In this document: positions 24,847-33,970 of the stretch, one piece after another
How the letters are laid out: the number at the start of each line of letters is the position of its first letter
Position numbering within the stretch: position 1 is the stretch's first letter
Source: Chloroflexia bacterium
GTDB taxonomy: Bacteria; Chloroflexota; Chloroflexia; Thermomicrobiales; CFX8
DNA length: 38,342 nucleotides
Assembly: GCA_030431755.1 (NCBI GenBank)
Contig: JAUIIK010000039.1
Location: forward strand, 1 to 38,342
Reading direction: 5' to 3'
The notes under the pieces: generated by a model
The model's input: the letters and a program-made list of their open reading frames with translations, nothing else
The model's database searches: none
What the model was told of the DNA's origin: nothing
Program-made: the position numbers and the translations under genes

Positions 24847-25784
24847 CGCTAGCAGACGATGGCGAGCATGAGAGCAATCACGACGTAGCGCTCCGCGCGC
24901 CAGTCGCAGCAGATCTCCCCGAACTCTTCCGGCTCACCCTCAGCGGGCTCGGCAACGATGACCTGATTGAGCGGGTTGGACCACGCGATACGCATCCCTT
25001 TCACAGCTACGTACTCGCTCACGGGCGCGTCGTTGTCGCCAGCCGCGGCAACGAGATCCTGGGCTATGCATCGGCAGTCGCAGGAGACGGCTATCGCATT
25101 CTCTCGCAGGTCTTTGTGCAGCCAGCGGCGCAGTCGTCCGGCATTGGACGCATGTTGGTCGACGCAGTGGATACAAGCCAGGATAGAAATCGACTACTCG
25201 TCGCGTCCGCTGACGCGCGTGCAGTTGCCCTCTATATCAGGCGTGGCTATGTGCCGGCCTGGCCCGTCTACACGCTTCGGGTACCTCCGGCTGCACTGGC
25301 AAGAATATCCGATGTTTCGGCGGAAATTCAGCGTTCTGGGCTGACGCGGGAGCTTGTCGAGCTTGACGCGCTTGTCACGGGCCGCAGGCGCATTGATGCG
25401 GCAGCGTATTGGAGCGCCACCGCCGGCGCGAGCCCTTATCTGATCGAGGCCCGAGGCGATCTCGCCGGCTATAGCTGGATTCACGACCCATTATCAGGCA
25501 CAATGAGGGCGTGGTTCAGTGACGACGCTCCGCTGCACATTGGTCCAGTTGGAGCTACGTCGTCGCACAACGCCCGCGAGAGCGTGCTGACGACCCTCAA
25601 GTTCGTGCAGCGAGCCTTCCCCGGCCGTGGCGCTTCAATTGAAATCGGCGGCCCTCATCCGGCCTTGCCCGACTTGTTGCGGGCGGGAGCGCGGATCGTG
25701 GATGCTGAGATGTTCATGTCGAACGACGCGCCGAGGTTCGGAAGCCCTATGTGCTACGTGCCATCGGGAGGCGTCCTCTACTAA
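24843..25784 (+). CDS. GNAT-family N-acetyltransferase
   Basis: A 313-residue protein whose N-terminal half is a GNAT domain: strands around VVASRGNEILGYASAV, then SQVFVQPAAQSSGIGRMLVD, where QSSGIG is the acetyl-CoA pyrophosphate loop, and ALYIRRGYVPAWPV, the usual late helix-strand. The second half (about 165-313) also looks GNAT-like in layout, with GYSWIHDP and a strand-rich end, but lacks a clear acetyl-CoA loop, so the protein may be a tandem GNAT with one inactive copy. GTG 24843 overlaps the previous stop by four bases. The acceptor is unknown. A 114-base gap separates it from crtB. Confidence 0.85.
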   Translation: MTLADDGEHESNHDVALRAPVAADLPELFRLTLSGLGNDDLIERVGPRDTHPFHSYVLAHGRVVVASRGNEILGYASAVAGDGYRILSQVFVQPAAQSSGIGRMLVDAVDTSQDRNRLLVASADARAVALYIRRGYVPAWPVYTLRVPPAALARISDVSAEIQRSGLTRELVELDALVTGRRRIDAAAYWSATAGASPYLIEARGDLAGYSWIHDPLSGTMRAWFSDDAPLHIGPVGATSSHNARESVLTTLKFVQRAFPGRGASIEIGGPHPALPDLLRAGARIVDAEMFMSNDAPRFGSPMCYVPSGGVLY

Positions 25785-25898
25785 CATCCGCGCAGTGTGC
25801 CGCCGTCCGCCTCGGAGGGTGTGCCACGTGCGCCAGGCACTTTGCAACCGGGATGCGCCTCACACGCACTCCCAACATCTACAAGACGTCATCGCCCG

Positions 25899-26855
25899 AT
25901 GGTAACGCTCGTCCGTGAACTGCCGGCGACGCCAGCGAAGCATCCGCGCACCCAACGCCTCACGCTAGCGCCGGCGCGCGTGCTGGAGACCCATGCGCGC
26001 ACCTCGTTCAACCTGGCAACGCGCTTACTCCCGCCCGAGAAACGCCGCGAAACGACGATTCTCTACGCCTTTTTCCGCGCCCTGGATGACATCGTCGATA
26101 CTGCGACGACGCCGACGTCAAAGGCGAGTGCGCTCGACTATCTCGCTGACTGGCGCGAGTGGGCTCATCAGCCCGAAGCCGCAGGCCTACGACCGGGCCT
26201 CGCGGTCGCGGTCGACGCGATCTTTGACAAACACCGGATTCCACGCGCGCTCATCGAAGATTTCCTCGCTGGCCTGGAGTCGGATCTCCAGCTGCGGCAG
26301 ATCGAAACGCAAGCGGAGTTCTTGCGCTACTGCTACTGCGTCGCCGCGACGGTCGGGCTGACGATGGCCCGCGTCCTTGGCGCGCGCAACCCGGCGGCGC
26401 TGGCAGCTGCCGAGCAGCTCGGGGTTGCGATGCAGATGACAAACGTCCTCCGCGACATCGGCGAAGATCTCGAGATCGGACGCGTCTACGTTCCGCGCGA
26501 AACACTCGTCGAGTTCGGGTTGGACCGTGTCGCGCTGGTGGAGCTGCGCGGCGACGTAGAACGAGCCGGTGCAACACTCGCGCCGATGATGCGACGATTG
26601 ATTCATGAGAACCGCCGGCTCTATGACCAGGCGCTACCGGGCATCTTGCATCTCCCAGCTGATTCCCAACTGCCCATCCTGCTGGCCAGCCGGCTCTACA
26701 GGCATCTACTCAGCGAGATCGAGTCGAACAACTACGACGCCATCAACTTCCGGGCTTCGACCTCCCGCTGGGACAAGCTGCGGGAGCTGGGCATCTCGGC
26801 GACCATTACGCGGCTCTGGCAGAGTGACGCAAGCGAGTCAGCCGTTGCGCGCTAG
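25899..26855 (+). CDS. crtB: Phytoene synthase
   Basis: A squalene/phytoene synthase of 318 residues, which joins two geranylgeranyl diphosphates into phytoene, the first carotenoid step. The two Asp-rich substrate sites are DDIVD (63-67) and DIGED (187-191, in NVLRDIGEDLE), and the flanking FFRALDD and GRVYVPRE are typical. ATG 25899 is chosen because it is the first ATG before the fold; the frame is open further upstream but unlike the family. It is first in the carotenoid cassette; its end overlaps the glycosyltransferase gene by 32 bases. The diphosphate synthase that feeds it is not in the window. Confidence 0.93.
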   Translation: MVTLVRELPATPAKHPRTQRLTLAPARVLETHARTSFNLATRLLPPEKRRETTILYAFFRALDDIVDTATTPTSKASALDYLADWREWAHQPEAAGLRPGLAVAVDAIFDKHRIPRALIEDFLAGLESDLQLRQIETQAEFLRYCYCVAATVGLTMARVLGARNPAALAAAEQLGVAMQMTNVLRDIGEDLEIGRVYVPRETLVEFGLDRVALVELRGDVERAGATLAPMMRRLIHENRRLYDQALPGILHLPADSQLPILLASRLYRHLLSEIESNNYDAINFRASTSRWDKLRELGISATITRLWQSDASESAVAR

Positions 26856-28008
26856 ATTTCCAGCCTTTGCCACGCTCATCAAGCTCCTGCTGGCTCTTCA
26901 GGCCCTATCGAGTCTGTCGGTGTGCCTGCGGCTTGTGCGCACTCGCGCGAGCCGTCCGCTCGACCAGCAGCCTGCGAACCGTCCACGCTGCGAGACTGTC
27001 GCAACGCTGTTGCCGGTTCTGAACGAGGCAGATCGCATTGACGAGTGCCTCCAGGCGCTCGTTGGCGCGCGCGGCATCGACGAGATAATCGTCATCGACG
27101 GCGGATCACGCGACGCCACTGAGACGCGCGCGCGAGCATTTGCCGAGCAACACCACACAGTACAGGTCATCCAGGCGGGCGCGAGCCCCGGAGAGTGGAA
27201 CGGCAAGGTCTGGGGACTCCACCACGGACTGAGCGCCGCCTCCGCTACTACGGACTGGATACTGACGATTGACGCCGACGTGACGATCACTGACGGCCTC
27301 GTAGACGCATTGCTGGACCGTGCCACCGCTGATCGGGCCGCCCTTGTAAGCGTCGCGACCGAGCAACACGTCGACGGGCGATTGCTCAGCATGCTCCACC
27401 CAGCGATGCTGACGACACTGGTCTACCGCTTCGGCATCCCCGGCCACGTCACGCGGAACGTCCGTGAGGTCCAGGCCAACGGCCAGTGTTTTCTCTGCCG
27501 CCGTGATGCGCTTGTGGCGTGCGGTGGGTTCGCCGAGGTCCGCACGTCGATCTGTGAAGACGTGACGCTCGCCCGCCGCTTCACGCAGTTTGGTTATCCG
27601 GTGGGCTTCTACGAGGGCGGCCAGCTCGTCTGGACTGAGATGTACAAATCCACTCGCGCTGCGTGGTCCGGCTGGGCGCGCTCGCTGCCGACACGCGACC
27701 GCTATTTCGGAGTCTGGGGCTGGCTACGGCTGGCAGAAGTCGTATGCGCGCAGGCGCTCATCATCCCGGCTCTAACCGTGGTGGCGACGAACCAGCGGCT
27801 CCGCGCCACCGGCTGGCGCTATGTGCCGCTCGGAGCGCTCCTGCTGCGACTGGGCACACTGGCAGGGACCCGGCGCGCATATCGCTCGTGCAGCCGGACC
27901 TACTGGCTCTCACCGCTGCTTGACCTGCCGGTGACGGTTCAGATCGTGCGCTGCGCCCTCTCGTCGACCTTCGTCTGGCGCGGCGGCGCGCTGATCCGCG
28001 GGGAGTAA
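26824..28008 (+). CDS. Family 2 glycosyltransferase, probable carotenoid glycosyltransferase
   Basis: A membrane-attached GT2 enzyme of 394 residues from GTG 26824; TTG 26845 is also possible. After an N-terminal hydrophobic helix (LIKLLLALQALSSLSV) come the sugar-nucleotide strand ATLLPVLNEADRI, IIVIDGGSRD, the metal-binding DADV, QCFLCRRDAL and the catalytic SICEDVTLARRF, then two or more C-terminal spans. The order resembles CruC and staphylococcal CrtQ, which attach glucose to a carotenoid. Its place between crtB and the CruF fusion supports that job, though no sugar specificity can be read. The stop is three bases before the next start. Confidence 0.85.
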   Translation: MTQASQPLRARFPAFATLIKLLLALQALSSLSVCLRLVRTRASRPLDQQPANRPRCETVATLLPVLNEADRIDECLQALVGARGIDEIIVIDGGSRDATETRARAFAEQHHTVQVIQAGASPGEWNGKVWGLHHGLSAASATTDWILTIDADVTITDGLVDALLDRATADRAALVSVATEQHVDGRLLSMLHPAMLTTLVYRFGIPGHVTRNVREVQANGQCFLCRRDALVACGGFAEVRTSICEDVTLARRFTQFGYPVGFYEGGQLVWTEMYKSTRAAWSGWARSLPTRDRYFGVWGWLRLAEVVCAQALIIPALTVVATNQRLRATGWRYVPLGALLLRLGTLAGTRRAYRSCSRTYWLSPLLDLPVTVQIVRCALSSTFVWRGGALIRGE

Positions 28009-28011
28009 TTG

Positions 28012-29577
28012 ATGCGACGAGCCTGGCTGCTCTATGTTGTCCATGTCGCGGCGCTCGGTTTCGGCCTGGCCGGGATTCTCATCGCCGTCCCGAACCCGCA
28101 CCTCTGGGCCGACTCTGAATTCGGCGCGCGCACCTTCCGCTTCGGCATGGACTATGGCGGCGCGACGCACATCATTTTCGGCGCGCTGGCAATGCTTGCC
28201 TTCGGTTTCGCGACGCTCGGCAGACGCAAGACGCTGATCTTCTTCGCGCTGGCATATCCGATCTCTCTGAGCGCAGAGCTCATCGGAACGACGACCGGCC
28301 TGCCCTTTGGCGATTACGCCTACACCTCCGGGCTTGGCCTGAAAGTGCTCGGCCACGTACCTTTCACGATTCCGCTCTCCTGGTTCTATCTCGGGTTTGC
28401 AAGCTATGTACTCGGAACGCATCTCGCCCGCCGTTATCTGCCTCGCCATGCCTCGCTAGGCGGGGTCCTGGCCGGCGTCTATCTGCTCGTGGTCTGGGAC
28501 CTCGTGCTTGATCCGGCGATGGCTCACGAGGCACTACCAGTCAAATTCTGGCAGTGGTCGGACACCGGCCCCTACTTCGGCATGCCGCTGATCAACTTTG
28601 CCGGCTGGGCGCTGACAGGTTTCATCTTCATCGGCGCAGCGCGCTTGCTCTGGCGCGCCAGCCCTGGCCGCGACGAGACGCCCGCAGGACTGCCTTTCAT
28701 GGTCTACGTCGCCAACACAGTGTTCGCGATGGCGTTGAGCCTCAGCGTTGGTTTGTGGCAGCCTGTCGTAATCTCCGGTGTGCTCGGAGTTGTCCCGGCA
28801 GCCGCTGCCCTGCGCTTATCGGTGGCGGGACGGCAGAAGCCAGCAACCGGCACTCCGATGGGGCAAATGGTCGTCAAGCGCGGCGCGGAGCTCCTCTTGC
28901 GACGTAGTGGCACGGCCAGTACGGACCCGCAGGGCTGGTCGCCACCCGCCGGACCGGCGATCCTCGTCTGCCGCCACTATCACCACCTATGGGACGGCTG
29001 CGCCTTGATATCGCAGATCGACCGTCCGCTCCACATCGTTGTAGGTCTCGACTGGATCGAACACCGGCCGCTGCGGGTCGCCATGGAAGCGGCTTGCCGC
29101 TCGGCAGGCTGGCCCATCGTCCTGCGCAGTGACGCGCTAGCAAGGCAAGACGCTCGTAGCGCATACACCACGGACGAGGTCCGCCCGTACTTGCGCCGTG
29201 CGGTGATCGACGCGCAGGCGATTCTAGAACAGGACGGGTTGATCGTCTTCTTCGCGGAAGCCTATCCGAACATCGATCCAGGCTACACGCCGAAGCACAC
29301 GCACCAGGACATGCTTCCCTTCCGCCAGGGATTTGCGCGGATCGCAGCGCTGTTCGAGTCACGCACCGGCAAGCAGCTCCCGATCATCCCGGTGGGGCTC
29401 GAGTACATGTCAAACGATCCTCTCGCCATCAACATCAAATTCGCCGAGGCGGCATTCGCAAGCGATTTCCGGTCGACCGCTGAGCTCGTCGCGGCTGTCG
29501 AGGCACGAGTTACGCAGCTATCGTCCGTCGTCGAGCGCGAGCCTGATGGCGCCCAGCTACAAGTCGGCGCGCGATGA
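28012..29577 (+). CDS. Fusion of CruF-like carotenoid hydratase and acyltransferase-like domain
   Basis: A 521-residue fusion; ATG 28012 follows GGGGAG by six bases. Residues about 1-275 are the polytopic CruF family (1',2'-hydratase of acyclic or gamma-type carotenoid ends): GLPFGDYAYTSGLG, VPFTIPLSWF, VVWDLVLDPAM, FWQW and YFGMPLINFAGW are the family's conserved blocks. Residues about 290-505 look like a PlsC-type acyltransferase: LVCRHYHHLWDG as block I, WIEHRPLRVAM as block II, VFFAEAYPNIDPGY as block III, then PFRQGFARIA and LPIIPVGLEY. Block I lacks an exact His-x4-Asp. With the preceding glycosyltransferase this suggests hydration, glycosylation and acylation in a row. It overlaps crtI by four bases. 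Confidence 0.85.
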   Translation: MRRAWLLYVVHVAALGFGLAGILIAVPNPHLWADSEFGARTFRFGMDYGGATHIIFGALAMLAFGFATLGRRKTLIFFALAYPISLSAELIGTTTGLPFGDYAYTSGLGLKVLGHVPFTIPLSWFYLGFASYVLGTHLARRYLPRHASLGGVLAGVYLLVVWDLVLDPAMAHEALPVKFWQWSDTGPYFGMPLINFAGWALTGFIFIGAARLLWRASPGRDETPAGLPFMVYVANTVFAMALSLSVGLWQPVVISGVLGVVPAAAALRLSVAGRQKPATGTPMGQMVVKRGAELLLRRSGTASTDPQGWSPPAGPAILVCRHYHHLWDGCALISQIDRPLHIVVGLDWIEHRPLRVAMEAACRSAGWPIVLRSDALARQDARSAYTTDEVRPYLRRAVIDAQAILEQDGLIVFFAEAYPNIDPGYTPKHTHQDMLPFRQGFARIAALFESRTGKQLPIIPVGLEYMSNDPLAINIKFAEAAFASDFRSTAELVAAVEARVTQLSSVVEREPDGAQLQVGAR

Positions 29578-31061
29578 GAGCAATCGTCATTGGCGCGGGC
29601 TTTGGCGGGCTTGCCTGCGCGATCCGGCTGCAAGCACTCGGACTAGACGTGACAATCGTCGAAGCGCGGGAGAAGGTCGGAGGGCGGGCCTACCAGCTCA
29701 TTGATAGTGGCTACACCTTCGACATGGGGCCGAGCCTGATCACGGCGCCCAACTTGATTGAGGAGCTCTGGCAGGCTGCAGGTCAGACTCTCGCTGAGGA
29801 TGTCGCACTCCAGCCGCTCTCGCCCTACTACCGCATCTACTTTCGCGACGGCAGTCACTTCGACTACGGCGGAGCATCAGACGAGGCCGAGATCACGAGT
29901 TTCAACGAGACCGACGTGGGGGGCTACCGGGACTTCCTGGCGCACACCGAGCGGATCTACGGACGGGCGTTCGAGGACCTGGCCGGCCAGTCATTCCACC
30001 GTTTCGCCGACTTCGTGTCGATCGTCCCTGAGCTCCTCAGCCTGCGTGCCGAAAAGAGCGTCTACGCCACTGTGCGAGACTACATCACCGATCCGAGGCT
30101 CCAGATGGCCTTCTCATTCCACCCCTTGTTCATCGGTGGCAATCCGCTCCGGGCCAGCTCAATCTACAGCATCGTGCCGTACCTCGAACGCCAGGGAGGC
30201 GTCCACTACACGCCGGGCGGCATGTACGCGCTCGTCGACGCGATGGAGCGCCTCTTTCGCGATCTGGGCGGTTCGGTCGAGACCAGCACCCGCGTAGCGG
30301 ATGTGCTGGTTGACGGCGCGTCCGTGCGCGGCATAGGAACGAATGCGGGTGACGAGCACTATGCGGACATCGTCATCGCTAACAGCGATGTCGCGACTAC
30401 GTATATGGAGCTGCTACCGAGAGTTGCCCGTCCAATTCGCCAGATCCAGATGTTGCGGCGCTATCGCTACTCGATGAGCTGCTTCCTGCTCTATCTGGGC
30501 CTCGACCGGCAGTACGATCAGCTCCTGCATCACACGATCTACATGCCAGCTGATTATCCGCGCCTGCTGCATCAGATCTTCGATGCAACCGGGATGCCTG
30601 ATGACCTGGCGCTCTATCTTCATGCTCCGACGAAGTCCGACCCGTCGATGGCGCCGGCAGGCGGAGAGAGCTTGTACGTCCTCGCGCCTGTGCCGCACCT
30701 CGGCAAGGGCATCAACTGGCACGTCGAGGCTGATCGCTTCCGGGATCGCATCATACGGTTCCTTGAGACTGAAGCCGGTTTGGACGGACTCGCATCGAGC
30801 ATCCAGGTCGAGCACCGTTTCACGCCATTAGACTTTCGCGATCAGCTCGGGAGCTGGCTCGGCTCGGCCTTCTCAATCGAACCGACCCTCACCCAGTCCG
30901 CATACTTCCGGCCACACAACCGCTCCCCCAACGTCTCAGGACTCTACTTCGTCGGCGCCGGCACCCACCCCGGCGCCGGCCTCCCAGGCGTCCTGCTCTC
31001 GGCCCAGATCACAAGCCAACTGGTGAGAGACGATCTCGTGCGATCCAATGCGGATTGGTGA
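29574..31061 (+). CDS. crtI: Phytoene desaturase-family protein
   Basis: A 495-residue CrtI-type FAD enzyme, which introduces double bonds into phytoene to give lycopene or related acyclic carotenoids. The N-terminal dinucleotide site is VIGAGFGGLACA (5-16) followed by VEAREKVGGRA; the C-terminal FAD motif is GLYFVGAGTHPGAGLPGVLLSA, of which the core GAGTHPGAGLPG is diagnostic. SYTFDMGPSL-like and NSDVATTY segments are also typical. Related enzymes include CrtD, CrtN and CrtO-type desaturases, which the sequence alone does not separate. ATG 29574 overlaps the previous stop by four bases. It ends the cassette; the next features are a repeat and the convergent adenine deaminase. Confidence 0.92.
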   Translation: MRAIVIGAGFGGLACAIRLQALGLDVTIVEAREKVGGRAYQLIDSGYTFDMGPSLITAPNLIEELWQAAGQTLAEDVALQPLSPYYRIYFRDGSHFDYGGASDEAEITSFNETDVGGYRDFLAHTERIYGRAFEDLAGQSFHRFADFVSIVPELLSLRAEKSVYATVRDYITDPRLQMAFSFHPLFIGGNPLRASSIYSIVPYLERQGGVHYTPGGMYALVDAMERLFRDLGGSVETSTRVADVLVDGASVRGIGTNAGDEHYADIVIANSDVATTYMELLPRVARPIRQIQMLRRYRYSMSCFLLYLGLDRQYDQLLHHTIYMPADYPRLLHQIFDATGMPDDLALYLHAPTKSDPSMAPAGGESLYVLAPVPHLGKGINWHVEADRFRDRIIRFLETEAGLDGLASSIQVEHRFTPLDFRDQLGSWLGSAFSIEPTLTQSAYFRPHNRSPNVSGLYFVGAGTHPGAGLPGVLLSAQITSQLVRDDLVRSNADW

Positions 31062-31157
31062 TGCGTCGCGGCTACCCGGTCAGGGATCCCGGAACGGAAC
31101 GGCATTGAGGTCATTGGTAGCTGCGACGCGATGCGTCGCAGGTCGCGACCACGCGAA
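31061..31157. repeat. Dispersed repeat, copy 1
   Basis: The segment 31115-31157 matches 35332-35374 in inverted orientation at 40 of 43 positions. The rest of the element (31061-31114) also resembles the far side of the second copy (GGCTAC, GGATCCCGGAAC-like stretch, GATGCGTCGC), with gaps. It begins at the crtI stop and lies between convergent crtI and adenine deaminase genes, and itself contains GTAGCTGCGACGCGATGCGTCGC, given here only as positions 31118-31139, with internal dyad symmetry. Confidence 0.75.
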
Positions 31158-31280
31158 CCTGGCAACAAGATCAACGCCGACGATGCGGCACAGGCGTTCC
31201 AGCCCGCCAGGCAAACGTAGGGCAGGGACTCGGCTTGCCGTTCCCGGCTGCATTCGCTCGCAGAGATGACAACGGGTGAA

Positions 31281-32972
31281 CTACACGAGCGCGAGAAATC
31301 CTTGATCGGTAACACGGGCCTCGGGTATCACCGATAGCGCCATGAACGCCAGCAACCCGAACGGCGAGGTGAGCTGCGAACCAAGCGAACGCGCCAGCCC
31401 CTCGATGCGCTCATAGGCGGCGGCAGTCGCCTCCAGCGGCTGGTCCGATAGAATCCCGGCAACCGGCAGCGGCAGCCGGTCACGCACCTCACCGTCGACG
31501 ACCAGGGCGAGCCCGCCATCCATCCCGACAACCGCCTCGATAGCGGCAAGGATGTCCACATCGTCAACGCCAACGGCGACGATGTTGTGGGCATCGTGCG
31601 CGATTGACGAGGCCAGCGCCCCTCTATTCAGCCCAAAGCCGTGGACGTAGCCGACGCCGATGTTTCCGGTCGCGTTGTGCCGCTCGACGCAGACGAGCTT
31701 GAGGAGATCGCGGCCCACGTCAGAAACAGCGCGACCGTCGACGACCTGCGGTTCGACTTCCAGCAGCTTCGTGACGATCTGCCCATCCTCAGCTCCCACC
31801 GCGCGGTGGCTGTCTGCCGCAGGCATGGCGAGATCATCCACGGTCAGAGGCGCGACATGCACGGTGTTCGACAGCACATCTGGAATCACATGGGTCGTCC
31901 CGAACTGGGCTGTGCCAGCCTGTGCCACGACATCGCCTTGCCAGAGCACCAGATCGACCTCGAACGAGGCGAGATCATTCAGCACAACGCAATTCGCGTA
32001 ATATCCCGGCGCAATAGCTCCAACTGCGTCCAGTCGCCAGTAATCCGCAGTGTTGAACGTCGCCATGCGAATCGCACGGAGCGGATCAAGGCCGGCGGCG
32101 ACGGCACGGCGCAGCGTCTCATCCATGTGGCCCTGATGCAAGAGCATCGCGCAGTCGCGGTCGTCGCTGGCAAAGCAGCAACGCGCGAACGTGGCGTCTG
32201 TCACGAGCGGCAGGAGCTCCAGCATGTTGTGCTCGGTCGAGCCCTCGCGGAGCATCAGCATCATGCCGCGCTCGAGTTTCTCGCGGCCCTCGTCAAGCGC
32301 CGTCGACTCGTGGTCGCTCGTCATGCCCGACAGCGCGTAGGCGTCGAGCTGGCGGCCCCGCAGGCCGGGAGCGTGGCCATCGTGTCTGCGCCCGGCCGCC
32401 AGCTGGAGCCGGTCAAATATGTCCGCGTCTCCAGCAAGAACGCCGGGGAAGTTCATCATTTCGCCGAGGCCGGCAGTTTCCGAGTATGCGAGCGCCGTCT
32501 CAATCGCGGCCGTCGTCATCTCAGCGCCCGCCGTCTCAGCAGGGCTTGCCGGGACGCAGGATGGCACGGTGAAGTGGACGCCAAGTGGTAGCCCATGCGA
32601 TGCCGCGATCATGGCTTCGATTCCGGCGAGGCCAGCCACGTTCGCGATCTCATGCGGATCAGTCACGACTGCGCCAGTACCGCGCGGCACGACGGCACGC
32701 GCGAACTCCGGCAGCCAGAGCAACGAGCTCTCCGTGTGTATGTGACCGTCAACGAACGATGGCGCGAGAAACGCGCCGTCCAGGTCAATAGTTTCACGGG
32801 CCTCACGGTAGTCGCCAATCCCGACGATACGGCCGCCGGATATGGCGACGTTTCCAAGCTGAATCTCGCAGGTGAAGACATTGACCACCCGCGCATTCTC
32901 GATCAGCAGATCGGCCGGCTCGTCACGTAGCGCGACGCCAAGCGACGCCTGCCATTGCTCCAACGGCTTCAT
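31281..32972 (-). CDS. ade: Adenine deaminase
   Basis: A 563-residue amidohydrolase that converts adenine to hypoxanthine and ammonia in purine salvage. ATG 32972 is preferred over GTG 32981 because AGGTGGG ends five to six bases before it, overlapping the stop of the upstream gene. Family motifs are DGHIHTESS (metal), TDPHEIANVAG, TVPSCVPASP, HAPGL, MTSDHEST, and FASDDRDC (metal/catalytic Asp). The C-terminal DUF-like part with GLNRGALASSIAHDAHN and a late EGLARSLG-like helix is typical of Ade, setting it apart from other amidohydrolases. It is nine bases downstream of a small unknown gene; a MerR gene lies before that, in the same direction. Confidence 0.93.
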   Translation of the reverse strand: MKPLEQWQASLGVALRDEPADLLIENARVVNVFTCEIQLGNVAISGGRIVGIGDYREARETIDLDGAFLAPSFVDGHIHTESSLLWLPEFARAVVPRGTGAVVTDPHEIANVAGLAGIEAMIAASHGLPLGVHFTVPSCVPASPAETAGAEMTTAAIETALAYSETAGLGEMMNFPGVLAGDADIFDRLQLAAGRRHDGHAPGLRGRQLDAYALSGMTSDHESTALDEGREKLERGMMLMLREGSTEHNMLELLPLVTDATFARCCFASDDRDCAMLLHQGHMDETLRRAVAAGLDPLRAIRMATFNTADYWRLDAVGAIAPGYYANCVVLNDLASFEVDLVLWQGDVVAQAGTAQFGTTHVIPDVLSNTVHVAPLTVDDLAMPAADSHRAVGAEDGQIVTKLLEVEPQVVDGRAVSDVGRDLLKLVCVERHNATGNIGVGYVHGFGLNRGALASSIAHDAHNIVAVGVDDVDILAAIEAVVGMDGGLALVVDGEVRDRLPLPVAGILSDQPLEATAAAYERIEGLARSLGSQLTSPFGLLAFMALSVIPEARVTDQGFLALV

Positions 32973-32981
32973 CGGTCCCAC

Positions 32982-33431
32982 CTAGCTGTTGATCTGCCGC
33001 GCCAGGAATAGCAGCGTCTCGTTGACGTCGTTGAGCTGGTTCATCGCGATCTCCGGCAGGATTTCAGTTGTGGCGAAGGGCAGTTGAATCGTCTTGCGGA
33101 TGGCGATGCCCTTCTCGACATCGTCCCAGTGCAGCTGCTCTGTGTCATCGAGCATGCCGCGTTGAATCGCCGGGATCGACACGCGCGCGAGACGTTCGAG
33201 CGCGTACCGCCGGCGCATATTCTCCTCGTCGACATACATGCCGGTCAACGTCGCCCAGGCGTCCATCTCGTAGCCGTCATCGCCGATGCGGATGTCGATG
33301 TGCCCTTCCTCGACATCGCAGGCGACGCACCAGCGGTTTTGGTCGTCGAACGTCCCGTATGCGTAGAAGCCCTCGGCCTTGAACACGTTGGCAACCGGGT
33401 CAAGCGCCGTGCGCTGGTTGGAAATTGTCAT
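32982..33431 (-). CDS. Conserved-looking cytoplasmic protein, unknown function
   Basis: A 149-residue acidic protein with no signal or membrane span. It starts at ATG 33431. The layout, alternating strands (GFYAYGTFDDQNRWCVACDV, then HIDIRIGDDGYEM) followed by two long helices (ENMRRRYALERLARVSIPAI, NDVNETLLFLARQ), suggests a small alpha-beta fold of the YbjN or secretion-chaperone kind, but this is a guess from pattern. Its stop lies nine bases before the ade start, and the ade ribosome site overlaps it, so both are likely one transcript. A function linked to purine salvage is possible only through that position. Confidence 0.7.
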   Translation of the reverse strand: MTISNQRTALDPVANVFKAEGFYAYGTFDDQNRWCVACDVEEGHIDIRIGDDGYEMDAWATLTGMYVDEENMRRRYALERLARVSIPAIQRGMLDDTEQLHWDDVEKGIAIRKTIQLPFATTEILPEIAMNQLNDVNETLLFLARQINS

Positions 33432-33485
33432 CTCTGGTTACTAGCTCCAACTTCGGTCGGTCGTCAGTTACGTTGCGTCGATTAT

Positions 33486-33899
33486 CTAATGCTCGTTGAA
33501 ACCGCCGCCGGTTTCAAGCGTGGTGAACCATTGATCTGCAAGTTGCTGGAAGCGTTGGACGAGCATGCGGACGTCATCCGGCGCGTCTGAGCGTATACCA
33601 ATCTCCAGAGATGGATGCAGCGCTAACCGTTCCCAATGCTCGCTGGGAACAGCAGATTCCTGAACCTGCGGCACAAACGACTCCCGGATCTCCGCCAGGC
33701 TCAAGCCCCTGTCGCGCAGGTCGGTGATACGGGTGAGACGTTCGAGGTGCTCGGTCGTGTAGTACGACGAGCGGCCACGGCCACGAGCGTGCTGGAGCAG
33801 GCCCTGCTCGATGTAGTAGCGAATCGTGCGGTCGCTGATGCCACTGGCGTCGACCAGCTCTTCCATCGTGAACCGCGGCGCGGGCTGTTGTTGGTCCAC
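33486..33899 (-). CDS. MerR-family transcriptional regulator
   Basis: A 137-residue regulator from GTG 33899, preceded by GGGGAGG at five bases; the frame extends to 33986 but that longer start would overlap the divergent gene. Residues about 10-80 form the winged helix of the MerR family: FTMEELVDASGISDRTIRYYIEQGLL is a textbook recognition helix region (positions 10-35), followed by YYTTEHLERLTRITDLRDRGLSLAEI. The C-terminal 50 residues form a short helical stretch, with no Cys pair for metal and no visible ligand domain. The signal is unknown. It may control the ade gene pair downstream (55 bases) or the divergent btpA-like gene (71 bases between starts). Confidence 0.85.
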   Translation of the reverse strand: MDQQQPAPRFTMEELVDASGISDRTIRYYIEQGLLQHARGRGRSSYYTTEHLERLTRITDLRDRGLSLAEIRESFVPQVQESAVPSEHWERLALHPSLEIGIRSDAPDDVRMLVQRFQQLADQWFTTLETGGGFNEH

Positions 33900-33970
33900 C
33901 GGCACCTCCCCGTTGTGCTGCGCCACCGTACAATACCAGCCGCGCAGTGGCGACGTGACGGGAGCATCCA

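Noticed and set aside
25785-25898. A possible regulator binding site or light-responsive operator before crtB
   Set aside because: The 114 bases have no clear dyad or promoter pair, so a site could not be supported.
31641-32591. A 316-codon open frame on the plus strand
   Set aside because: It is antisense to adenine deaminase and its translation is basic low-quality sequence.
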